DNA of 62,000 nucleotides, taken from Lingula anatina (lineage: Eukaryota > Brachiopoda > Lingulata > Lingulida > Lingulidae). Below the pieces are notes generated by a model. It saw only the letters and a program-made list of their open reading frames with translations. It did not search any database and was not told the origin of the DNA. A program made the position numbers and the translations under genes. The stretch covers positions 131,143-193,142 of the forward strand of contig NW_019775466.1 in assembly GCF_001039355.2 (NCBI RefSeq), read 5' to 3'. Positions within the stretch are counted from its first letter, which is position 1. Each line of letters starts with the position of its first letter. Of this stretch, positions 1 to 12,800 are shown one piece after another.

Positions 1-604
1 CTTGCATTTGTGATATTTAACCGCCTGAAGCTCTGCACATTTTCTGTATTTCCACATAAGCAGTTGTATGTTATTTATGTTTTCAAACATTATGTAATAT
101 TATTTTATGCACTGTCATCATTTTTCAAATATTGAGACTTTCATCATGTGACTTTGGTCTCTCATGGTCCTGATACTGTAATCTTATTGAAGGGATGGAT
201 TGAGACCATCTTCTGGGTCAGCTTCCGGAAGACGTTTGGATTTTTAAGTTTATATTGACTGATATTTATTTTTTTTTCTGTTGGAAGATCATCAAAATAG
301 AGGATGGATCAACAAAGATACTTTGGAATACTGTCAGAAAATATCTCTGGGTCAGCTCCTGTTATTGACCATGTTACCTGTTGTGCATGATTAAAATTCA
401 GTGTTGACTAACAGTGCTATTATAAGCATTATTTATTATTGCATCAAAATTGGCAAAATGACCTATTTTGCATCATTATTTTCTGTTTTTTGTCTGTACA
501 TTTGACAGCTTTGCTGCCTTGTTTATTTCGTTCTCATTTAAATCATATATATAGTTTACCACAGTACCTTTTAATTTTATCAAATATTTTTCTCGTGTAT
601 CTAG
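1..604. other. LRWD1 intron sequence with two repeats
   Basis: No coding exon is visible. The last 70 bases or so match the DNA just upstream of the same exon in the second copy (about 8610-8691), so this is intron sequence of LRWD1. The rest differs from that copy and holds a degenerate member of a short inverted-repeat family (about 190-360) and one copy of a 150-bp dispersed repeat (about 368-525). Confidence 0.6.
190..360 (+). mobile_element. Degenerate copy of a 167-bp MITE family
   Basis: Shares a long core with 30745-30911 and 33597-33765: CTTCTGGGTC, then GGAAGA, then AGGATGGATCAACAAAGAT, then CAGAAAATATCTCTGG. The terminal repeats are eroded here. TATTG lies just outside both ends, as at the best preserved copy. 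No coding capacity. Confidence 0.6.
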
Positions 605-3440
605 GCAGCTGCTTGTCCTACAGAGTCCTGGAGGAGATGTCCTTAACACGGTATTCCTCTCAAACTACCTCATTGCTGGCTGTGAGAAGAACTGTTATGC
701 CTGGCACATTGACAAAAGTAATTTAGATAAAAGGATGAGCAGGTTGGTGATTCTTAAATAAAGAGAAGTGATCACAGATTTAAAGTACAAGAACATTTCA
801 CGGTTCATGTTTTGAATCATAGCTTAATAATATTTTATATTAATTTCCAAACACTGAAGAGGTGCAAGGTATTATAAAATATTTACTCCTGAAATTTAGA
901 GATGTTGATCTCTTAGATGTCATTTTCATGAAATGAAATGATTTGAGGATGTTATCTTAATGCAGCAGAAACAGACCTTAGTATTATACAATCTTCACAT
1001 GCAGGCAACCCACTCTTGAAATCAACATTCCAAAGCCCCAGAATGATATTGTTGATGCACTAGTACAAGTATCTAATGATATCATTGGTGAGTATATTTA
1101 CTGAACATTTCATCATTGAATGGTTTGATGTTTACAATGCCCCTTTGATGATTGCTCTTACAATTAGACTGTGCACATCTTTTTAAAATTTCGTTAAGTT
1201 CTGTAAAATTGATTTTAAAAAAGATAAAACAGCATATAATTTGAGAATTAATGTTTTTTAATTAATTAAAATGGCTTAAGCGTAAAGATGTGGTATATTT
1301 ATGATATCTCAGTGTTAAATTATTAGTTTGATGTATTATCAAAGTACATGGGGATTAAAACTTGTAAAACTAGTTTAACAGAACTATTTATGGTACATTT
1401 TCTTCCAATTTCAGCAACTAAATGTTCCCAACAAGGTTTCATTCAATTGTGGAGGTTCTCGGATGTATTGGCCCATGCCCAAAACCGTAAATGTGTCACT
1501 GCCATGCCCATTGCACGGCTGAAATGGAAAAACGTTGATACACCATACATAAATTTGGGGGCAGTGCTAAGTAAGATTTCTTTTTAAAGAATATGCTGAT
1601 TAGCTACATTTTCAAGTAATTTATGGAAATGTAAAAAATTTCTTGAAACTTTTTATAAATTTGAATTTTGTCCATTGATATTCTTTTGTGGTTATTTTAA
1701 TAAAAAGTGTCTACAGTATTAAGGGAATTGAAAAGGCTTCTTGAATTGTTTAAGGAATTTAGGAAGAAACTGTATTTGCCTATTAGTACCACATGGATGG
1801 TTGTCTCTACAGGCAACCATTACCACATTCCATTTGTTCCACTTTGTTGCACAAAGCCTCATTATTTCTGGTTCTAGTTGTACTTTTTCAAATAGGAGCC
1901 AATATAGTTTTAGTTAATTTTGGTTAAGATTGACATCTCTTTTAAGTCCAAGGAAAAACATGAGTATTTTGCCTTATAGTTCTATTTAACAGTATATATT
2001 TTAATCTTTATCTTATTTTTTTAGTTTTATTAATACCTTGTTTTTAATTATATGTATATATATAATTTTTCAGACTTTAATAACAAATGTGTGCTATAAC
2101 GCAGTTTTGTGATTCATGATGAATCATAAATAAAGATTTGTGATTATCTGTGCCACGTATAAATCATCAAACATTTTATTAAATGAATAAAATGACAATT
2201 TTAAGATCTATTTTGTGTGGTGTGTGGAATGACCCTGGGTTTTCTGGTTACCTCAGATATACCTTAATCAGCATGGGCATGTGTCTTAGTCTGAATCAGA
2301 ATGCACTTTAATCTAAATGGAGTTCAGTCTGGTGTAACTAAATCTTTCTCCAGATGCTGGCCTGGTATACTGTGGTGATGATGAGGGGCAACTGTGGATT
2401 TACAATGTGAAGCCTGTCATAACTAAAAAGATAAAGAAAAGTACCTCTTACGAGTTGATGTCACCATCGAGGGTAAGACTTAGATGCATGTTTGGTATCT
2501 ATATGTCAGAGGTTGTATTATGGTTACCGTTGAGTTTCAACTGTCCATCCTTAATGTCAGAAGTTGTCCATCCTTTGTTTGCTCATAATTTCTTGTGTAA
2601 ATCACTACTCCTGTATTATTCAACAATTTGCTTTGATGCTTAAATAGATGTTCGAGTTCGAAAATCGTTTTGATCAAACCATATTAACAGAAATTGTGCT
2701 GCTTTTTTCACTTTTTTAGCATATTCTTTCTACTGTATACAGATAACATAAAAAAATGTGACATATTATGCTTTAAAACTTGCAGGGCTGATTCATTTTT
2801 TTTTTATTTTCATTCTGGCATTTTCAAGGTGTAAGCTTGGATTCTTATGGGCCTGAAGCCTTGTGCTAGATACAAATTTTACTTTCATCCATATTACCTG
2901 TTGTGTATAATTAAAATTTGGTGTTGACTTGCTGCTAAGCATAGTATATTATTGCAGCAGAATTGTGCATTACTGTTTTCTTCTTTTTGTCTGTACATGT
3001 GACAGCTTTGTGGGCTTGTTCTTCTTTTTTTATACTGTAATATATTGATCTTGCATTTATGCTGTCTAGTTAAAGATTTGACACTCTTGTGAATTATTCA
3101 TAAACTTCTTGCCAGATTCTTCCCTGGCCTGAGTGCTGTATTCCAACTGAAAGGGAGCAGGAAAAACTGATGGGAGATGTGCTGGATAAAGGAGAGGTAA
3201 AGAAGTATTTTATCAAGTATTATGAGTAACAATTCTTTACATATATTTATAACTTTACATCTTATACTTGTGCCGTTTTCATGGCATAAATATCATGACA
3301 ATTGAAAAACATAATATTACAACCCCTGTTATGAGCTGTTCTAATGACACAGTCTAATTTTTCATTTATAGCTTCAAAGTTCACCTTTATTTTTTTCATT
3401 TCACAATCTGGTGGTTTATCATAACCTCCAATCTATGACC
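537..3440 (+). repeat. LRWD1: Duplicate block carrying LRWD1 C-terminal exons (copy A)
   Basis: This stretch repeats about 8610-13430 almost base for base, introns included, apart from scattered substitutions, small indels and the 1.67-kb transposon present only in the other copy. Five LRWD1 exons are here: 605-742, 1005-1087, 1415-1570, 2354-2472 and 3116-3196. They are all in frame and give the same WD40 protein segment as copy B (8692-12973). The terminal coding exon (15026-15121 in copy B) is missing, because similarity stops near a lone N at 3660. Placed upstream of the middle exons, this block cannot be part of a co-linear transcript. The likeliest reading is the alternative haplotype left in the assembly. 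A real partial tandem duplication is possible but less likely. Confidence 0.85.
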
Positions 3441-3659
3441 AAGTATTTCACATATGCAGTTGAAATATACCAGTTAAAATGTTTCTTAAAATCTTTTGAA
3501 GATTGAAAAATAAGACAACTGCCCAAATTGATAATAACCTATCTTATACCATCCACATCATATACCAGAGATTCTGATTTAAACAAAAATGTCTGGTACC
3601 TGACTATTTGGATTAAAATTCTCCTCCTCTTTGGGGATTTCTTTTTGTGTAAAAAAAAT

Positions 3660-3660
3660 N
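3660..3660. other. Single N at an assembly join
   Basis: A lone ambiguous base at the end of an A-run. On its left the sequence still resembles about 13380-13427 (copy B intron); on its right it belongs to an upstream part of LRWD1. It marks a contig join, not a biological feature. Confidence 0.85.
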
Positions 3661-4551
3661 GAGGTTCATGTTTTATACTAAAGGTACTTTGTTTTCGTAG
3701 CCTTTTATGGATTTGTACTGAATTGAAGTCGAGTTAAACTTTTGATTTTCTGTTTTAAAATTTTTAATGTTGGCTGTTTGGAATGCCTAGATCTGTCATT
3801 AAAATGCTGAAATAATTGACAGTGTTAAGCTTGCTCAAACATGTCATTGAGTAATCATATAATTATTCCACTTCATTTATAATGTAATTCCTATATTTGG
3901 GAAGGCTTCAGACAGGTACATAGCAGTGGCCTTGTGTCCCAAGCTGCAGAGATATAACAAAACCAGAGAGGCCTCATTACATCAAGTAGTCAGTAACTTG
4001 AGGATAAAACTTAGGTCTCAGGTTGGTAATCCAAATTAATCCAATAGATTAAACCAGTACAGGGGGGTTGCACATTGTGCTACTTGTGATCTAGATTGAC
4101 AGGTCTTGTTACAAGATGATGAGATGTACAGTCCATATACTATAGTGGAGCAACAGAGAGAGTTAAGTATATTTCATTTATTTAGTGCCTTCCTTTAAAT
4201 TATTTAATTTCAGCAGATATGTATTTTTCAACACTTTTTTTTTGCCAGCCAGTCGGGTCAAGTTGATGTTCATGACATTACGTGCTACCCCCCTTTATTA
4301 TTGAAATTCTATTGCATATTATGTATCTGTTTGGTATGAAGAAAAATGGGGGCATGTGTACAACATGTACAATTGTCACATGTCCAAGACTTTTACTTTA
4401 GTAGAAGAAAACTGAAAATGATAGTAAATAATATGAGACGTATAAAGGATCAGCAGTGAAATACTAAAAATGAATGTATTTGGCCAATGTTTGTGCATTT
4501 GTTCAACATTTTACATTTCTCTGGTGCAGGCAAATTTGCTTTTCTTTTTAG

Positions 4552-6850
4552 GTCAAATCAGTATGGGAAGCTAGATATAAAAGCAAGCTTAAGACAGACA
4601 ACCTTACAAACAACAATTTTCAGACTGTTCTCTCACAGTTCATGAATGACCTGAGGAAACAAAAATTGATAGAGGGCAAAGATTTATATAAGTATAAAGA
4701 ATTTATGGTATGTTTTATGTCCTTTACAGAATTTTCTTTGTTTTGATACGTCGATTTATATCAATATTTGACTGAATGCCCAAATGGTTTTTAAAAATTA
4801 TCACTTAGTTAAAGAGATATACCAATATGCTCCCAACAGACTGTTTTACAGATGTAGCTTTCTACACAAAGGCATTTCCCATAAATTTTGAAGATTTGAT
4901 CTAAGTATACTATGCCGTGTTCACTCATCATTTTTAGAAGCTTATTTATGAGTCATTTTTTGTTTTGATCAGTTGGAAAGTGTGGCTCAAGAGTTGATGC
5001 ATTCAGTCCAAGGAAACAGTCATGCAGGCGTGTCTCCTCGTAAGCGTCGCAGGATAGAGGAGACTGAAGATGAAGAAAATTATGAAAACACAAATCATTT
5101 CTCAAAGATACAGCCCAAACCGTGCATATTAAATCTGGTAAGGAAATAGAAGTGAAAGCTTCAAGGTAACATTGGGGATTATTATAAATCCTTTTTGTGG
5201 TATGCGATCATCAAATATTAAAAATTTATTAACTGGCAATGTGTTTCAATCTGTATGGTTTTCTGCATATCATATTTCCCCTTATAGTTATACTGTATCA
5301 AAAGGGTTCTTTTAAAATGGAATTATAAAGTGAATCTAAGCTTGACATATTACAGCTAACATTTTAGCTTTCTATATATTTGTAGCCAGATGTCCCAGAT
5401 TATGATCCTGTTCATTTTGTCCGCTGTCATGCCAAGGACAACAATCCCTCAGACAACAGAACCAAAGTATGGAAATGTGCTTTTGAGCCAGAATTAGACA
5501 ACCCGGGTAAGAAAAATGCCAGAGTGAGGATGGGTGCTTGAAATAAGGAGCACTCTTTTCTTTTGCAAGTAGAGTCCACTTTGATAAATAATATAAAAGA
5601 ATTTTTTTGGTGAAAATGCCCTCTCTACAGTTCCTTTATTCTTAACTTATGTGAATAATGATTATACAATTATGAGGTATGAAATGTAACTTTGATCATG
5701 TAACTGAGAATGAACTTTGCGTTGCAGGAGAGACAACCAACATTGTGGCTACTTGCGGGGGTGACATACTCTGTCTTTTAGATTGCTCAACTGGTAAACT
5801 AATGATGCGTTACAAGCTACCGAAAGAGGTAATTTGCTGCTAAGCTACTCTTGATTAATACTAATGACTTTTTCTTATCTTTCCAGTTCAATGTGTTCTG
5901 AATTGGGTAGTCATTCCCATTGTCATAGAAGATTTAACATTGATTGATTAGCTTTATACCAAGCATGTGCTGTTTGGGAGAGAAACATTTGGATGAACAA
6001 AATTGCTCTTCAGATCACTAAACCACAACTTTTTAATAAATATAATATGCCTAATATTTTTTGTCTTTGGTAATCTTAACCATACCATTTAAGTGCACAT
6101 AGATTGCATAGTACTGCAACAAATTTCCCAGACAATTTCAACATTCAGAATGGGATCTGAATCATTTATTATTTGAATCTCTTTCAGCATTTTTTCACTG
6201 TGGCTTGGACCACAGTGTGTAGTAGTACAAGCAGTGGGCGTGGCAGCAAGCGCACAAACATTCTGGCCACTGGGGGTAAGTCAAGTTGCCAAAGAATGCT
6301 GATTTTAAGCAAGCAGCTGTAAATTTTGCCAATACATAAGCAATTGTAGTTTTGATCATTTATTTTTCTTCTTTTCGTAATAACATTAAATTAATAGTAT
6401 CATTCATTTTCAGGAAAACTAGGCATTGTTCATCTTATTCACCCAGCTCAACACCTGTGCTATGCTGAACTAAAAGGACATACAAAATATATCAGTAGCC
6501 TGTTAGTTCATCCAGAGGAACCAACATGGTTATTTAGTAAGTATAGATAATTTCTAATGTATTAATTTAAATTGTGCCTAGGCTAAATGTTCAGTCTTCT
6601 TATAATTTTTCTTCCTCAGTATTTGACTTTCATCTATGAAACTAGAAAAAGAGTTTTAACTATTATAATACAATTTTTTTGGATTGCATCACCAATTAAA
6701 ATTGAATTTAATATTTGGCTTTCAGGCGGTGGTGCTGATGCCAAAGTGATATTATGGGACATTGGTGTGCCCTCCTTTCCAGATTATAAAACTTCACACA
6801 AGTTAGTAATCTGGTTTATTTAGTCTCATTCAGATTGACCTTATACCCCC

Positions 6851-6894
<44 letters not shown>

Positions 6895-9800
6895 ATCCAG
6901 TATTTATGGCAAACTACAGTGAATGTGGGACATAATTGCCGATTGTGCTAAAAGCATTTCAAAATGGTCTGCTAGAAAGCTTTTTTTTACGTTTCTGGCA
7001 TTTTATTGACTTTTTATCAGATGTTAATGTGACTTAAATTACACATTACTTTGATAAGAAACATTAAATTTAACTGGCCCCTGGTCTTTGTTGTCATTTT
7101 ACAAGTTAGCGTTTACTAATAAAGCATGTTTGGCGTGAATTTTAAACCTTCAGATGTGTGAAAAGGCCAGTTAGATGCCTTTTATCTTGTCACATCCCAA
7201 AGCATAAAAATAGATTAGAGTGTATCTCAGCAAACCAGTTTCATTGAATGTTTTATATACTGCCTGTCTGCCCCTCCATCAATCAAACAATTACAGCTGA
7301 TAGCTGCCTTGGGTTTGGTAGAATACATCTTTTGTATGAACAGAAATTTCCATATCACACATCAAAATTATTGAATGTTTACAAATATGGAAATGTGTTT
7401 ATCATCTCCTGTATGTCAGGTCTTTTTTTCTTCTTGAGGAATACTGAATCTTGTGCATTTGGTATTTTTATGTACAGACACATAGCCGTCATCTGCGTCT
7501 GTCGTCGCCGTCGCCGTNCTTACTGTAAAATTGACCTTTCACTTACCTTTTGATGAACTTTTGATATATTTTTTTGCATATTTTGAAAATTCTTGTTGAT
7601 TGCATTTTTACAGCTTGTCAAGCAAAAGACTGATGGCTCTGTCCCTTATTTTGTGTATGTGGGGGTCTATACGAATGCGCTTGCTCCAGCTGGTGGTACA
7701 ATATTCGGAGGCGGTATCGCCTCTCTGATCCTCTCGTTTAAAATGTGCCTAGGCTAAATGTTCAGTCTTCTTATAATTTTTCTTCCTCAGTACATGACTT
7801 TCATCTATGAAACTAGAAAAAGAGTGTTTTAACTATTATAATACTATATTTGGCTTTCAGGTGGTGGTGCTGATGCCAAAGTGATATTATGGGACATTGG
7901 TGTGCCCTCCTTTCCAGATTATAAAACTTCACACAAGTTAGTAATCTGGTTTATTTAGTCTCATTCAGAATGACCTTATACCCCCCACCCCACCCCCCCC
8001 CACCCCCCCCAAAAAAAAAAAAAACCTGAATCCAGTATTTATGGCAAACTACAGTGAATGTGAGACATAATTGCCGATTGTGCTAAAAGCATTACAAAAT
8101 GGTCTGCTAGAAAGCTTTTTTTTTACGTTTCTGGCATTTTATTGACTTTCTATCAGATGTTAATGTGACTTAGATTACACATTACTTTGATAAGAAACAT
8201 TAAATTTAACTGGCCCCTGGTCTTTGTTGTCATTTTACAAGTTAGCATTTACTAATAAAGCATGTTTGGCGTGAATTTTAAACCTTCAGATGTGTGATAA
8301 GGCCAGTTAGATGCCTTTTATCTTGTCACATCCCAATGCATAAAAATAGATTAGAGTGAATCTCAGCAAACCAGTTTCATTGAATGCTTTATATACTGCC
8401 TGTCTGCCCCTCCATCAATCAAACAGTTACAGCTGATAGCTGCCTTGGGTTTGGTAGAATACATCTTTTGTATGAACAGAAATTTCCATATCACACATCA
8501 AAATAATTGAATGTTTACAAATATGGAAATGTGTTTATCATCTCCTGTATGTCGGGTCTTTTTTTCTTCTTGAGGAATACTGAATCTTGTGCATTTGGTA
8601 TTTTTTATTTCATTCTCAGTTAAATCATATATATAGTTTACCACAGTACCTTTTAATTTTATCAAATTTTTCTCGTGCTGTGTGTATCTAGGCAGCTGCT
8701 TGTCCTACAGAGTCCTGGAGGAGATGTCCTTAACACTGTATTCCTCTCAAACTACCTCATTGCTGGCTGTGAGAAGAACTGCTATGGCTGGCACATTGAC
8801 AAAAGTAATTTAGATAAAAGGATGAGCAGGTAGGTGATTCTTAAATAAAGAGAAGTGATCACAGATTTAAAGTACAAGAACATTTCACGGTTATGTTTTG
8901 AATCATAGCTTACAAGTAATATTTTATATTAATTTGCAAACACTGAAGAGGTACAAGGTATTGTAAAGAACTTACTCCTGAAATTTAGAGATGTTGATCT
9001 CTTAGATGTCATTTTCATATCAATTTTGAAATGATTTGAGGATGTTATCTTAATGCAGCAGAAACAGACCTTAGTACAGTGATTGCGAAAGCCGTCGGAC
9101 CACGGCCATATGCCGGCAAAAATTCTGTGGGCTGGAAAACCCTTATAACTCATCGGCCCACATGACCGACGGACTAAAGTTGATTTCTTTTACAGACACC
9201 GACTCATATCTGAATTTATCGTAAAGCTCTGAGTACGCACTAGGCGCAAGTAAAATTTAACCTGCGCCATACTGGAGCGTACAAATACATGTAGCAAACA
9301 CTATTTTTTGTAATAAAGATCTTCATACATTATGATGTCGCTCGAAGTGCGCATAGAGATGCCGTGAGGGCTGACATGTGACCCGTTTCACAAAAAAATT
9401 ATCGAAACTGAAACAACTACAGGTCAATGAAAAACGTACTGCTCAAGACACTGAAAACAGGCCGCTCAAACTGCTTACGACAGGCCGCGCACGGACCTCT
9501 CAGAACACCTAACTACATGTGCTGGGTAAACAAATATGGCTTCCGTCGCACCGCATGTTGAGTAACCGATAAGTGAAAAAGAGAAATATTCATTTGCTTT
9601 TTAGATGGGTGCTCTTAACTAATTTTAATGGATATTTTAAGTAATATTGCATCTTTAGCGGCGCTATATGTCAAAATGAAGGACAACATCATTTTCAGTG
9701 CGGAAAATTTGCAATGGCACAGTCAGGATGCAAAACTGTCTATTAATTCATCTAAACGAACTAGCTTAGCCTTAGATATTGAATAAAAATTATTTTCAGA

Positions 9801-12800
9801 CTCTGGCCCGTAGCCAGGAATTGTTCAATTACAAAAAAATAGTTCGAAAGAATCGCCCCTTTTGCTGACAAAAGGTTCACCCTTGGTAAAATTTGATCTA
9901 GGTACATGACGTTTTTATGGAAAAAAAGACCCCCCTCCCTTTTAAAATTGCCAACTACGGGCCTGCTATGAGAGCAATGGCTTTTTTTTTTACAATAAGA
10001 ATGGGAATTGTCTATCTTTTCCATGTAGTGCAATTATTTATTCTGAAAGATTTTTCCATTAAGTACAATTTTTTGGACAGTACAATTGTTAATTTTGGAA
10101 GATTTTTCCATACACTACAATTATTTAGGACTTCAGAGTAGAAGCATCAAGTTTTTTATTGTTTTTAATCATATAAAAATATTGAAATATAATGAATTTT
10201 CTCTAAATAATTCACGGCACACATTTTTTAAAAATGGCCCAATTTCTTTTTTTACCAAGTGGGCCAAAATGGCCCAACCAGATTTTGACCCAGGAGGATG
10301 CCTGCTACCAGACAAGCATTTTTCCAATAGTGAAAATCTAAAAAAAAGTTAGAAAAGTTGGAAGCTTCACTTTACTACGACTTATATTTTAATTTTAGGC
10401 AAAAATTGGAATAGAAATTAACAAAGGATACATGATCTTGTGTTAAAAGATTAGAAATTAAGATAAGCAACCCAGATGTAAAAAGGATAAAACTTAAATG
10501 CCAGAAAGCATCCAAAATGAAGGATGTTTAAACTTAAATCTCAAATATTCTATTATATCTGGCCTGAAAATTGAAAAAGCACCGATTTAAAATGCCAGGC
10601 AATAACATTCATCAAAAATGAAATGAAAATATATAGCTTGATTATTTTATTGTGGGCCGGTAAAAAAAGGTGTGGGCTGACAAAATTTAATTTGCTCCAG
10701 CCCACATGTCTGGTAAGTGTTCAATCTCTTTCGCAACCACTGTTAGTAACCTGATAGTATTATACAATCTTCACATGCAGGCAACCCACTCTTGAAATCA
10801 ACATTCCAAAGCCCCAGAATGATATTGTTGATGCACTAGTACAAGTATCTAATGATATCATTGGTGAGTATATTTACTGAACATTTCATCATTGAATGGT
10901 TTGATGTTTACAATGCCCCTTTGATGATTGCTCTTGCAATTAGACTGTGCACATCTTTTTAAAATTTCGTAAAGTTCTGTAAAATTGATTTTAAAAAAGA
11001 TAAAACAGCATATAATTTGAGAATTAATGTTTTTTAATTAATTAAAATGGCTTAAGCGTAAAGATGTGGTATATTTATGATATCTCAGTGTCAAATTATT
11101 AGTTTGATGTATTATCAAAGTACATGGGGATTAAAACTTGTAAAACTAGTTTAACAGAACTATTTATGGTACATTTTCTTCCAATTTTAGCAACTAAATG
11201 TTCCCAACAAGGTTTCATTCAATTGTGGAGGTTCTCGGATGTATTGGCCCATGCCCAAAACCGTAAATGTGTCACTGCCATGCCCATTGCACGGCTGAAA
11301 TGGAAAAACGTTGACACACCATACATAAATTTGGGGGCAGTGCTAAGTAAGATTTCTTTTTAAAGAATACGCTGATAAGCTACATTTTCAAGTAATTTAT
11401 GGAAATGTTTAAAATTTATTGAAACTTTTTATAAACTTGATTTTTGTCCATTGATATTCTTTTGTGGTTATTTTAATAAAAAGTGTCTACAGTATTAAGG
11501 GAATTGAAAAGGCTTCTTGAATTGTTTAAGGAATTTAGGAAGAAACTGTATTTGCCTATTAGTACCACATGGATGGTTGTCTCTACAGGCAACCATTACC
11601 ACATTCCATTTGTTCCACTTTGTTGCACAAAGCCTTATTATTTCTGGTTCTAGTTGTACTTTTTCAAATAGGAGCCAATATAGTTTTAGTTGATTTTGGT
11701 TAAGATTGACATCTCTTTTAAGTCCAAGGAAAAACAGGAGTATTTTGCCTTATAGTTCTATTTAACAGTATATACTTTAATCTTTATCTTATTTTCTTAG
11801 TTTTATTAATACCTTGTTTTTAATTATATGTATATATATAATTTTTCAGACTTTAATAACAAATGTGTGCTATAACGCAGTTTTGTGATTCATGATGAAT
11901 CATAAATAAAGATTTGTGATTACCTGTGCCACGTATAAATCATCAAACATTTTATTAAATTAATAAAATGGCAGTTTTAAGATCTATTTTGTGTGGTGTG
12001 TGGAATGACCCTGGGTTTTCTGGTTACCTCAGATATACCTTAATCAGCATGGGCATGTGTCTTAGTCTGAATCAGAATGCACTTTAAGCTGAATGGAGTT
12101 CAGTCTGGTATAACTTTCTCTCTCTCCAGATGCTGGCCTGGTGTACTGTGGTGATGATGAGGGGCAACTGTGGATTTACAATGTGAAGCCTGTCATAACT
12201 AAAAAGATAAAGAAAAGTACCTCTTACGAGTTGATGTCACCATCGAGGGTAAGACTTAGACGCATGTTTGGTTTCTATATGTCAGAGGTTGTATTATGGT
12301 TACCGTTGAGTTTCAACTATCCATCCTTAATGTCAGAAGTTGTCCATCCTTTGTTTGCTCATAATTTCTTGTGTAACTCACTACTCCTGTATTATTCAAC
12401 AATTTGCTTTGATGCTTGAATAGATGTTCGAGTGCGAAAATTGGTTTGATCAAATCATATTAACAGAAATTGTGCTGCTTTTTTCACTTTTTTAGCATAT
12501 TCTTTCTACTGTATACAGATAACATCAAAAAATGTGACATATTATGCTTTAAAACTTGCAGGGCTGATTAATTTTTTTTTTTTTCATTCTGGCATTTTCA
12601 AGGTGTAAACTTGGATTCTTATGGGCCTGAAGCCTTGTGCTAGATACAAATTTTATTTACATCCATATTACCTATTGTGTATAATTAAAATTTGGTGTTG
12701 ACTTGCTGTTAAGCATAATGTATTATTGCAGCAGAATTGTGCATTATTATTTTCTGCTTTTTGTCTGTACATATGACAGCTTTGCTGCCTTGATCTTCTC

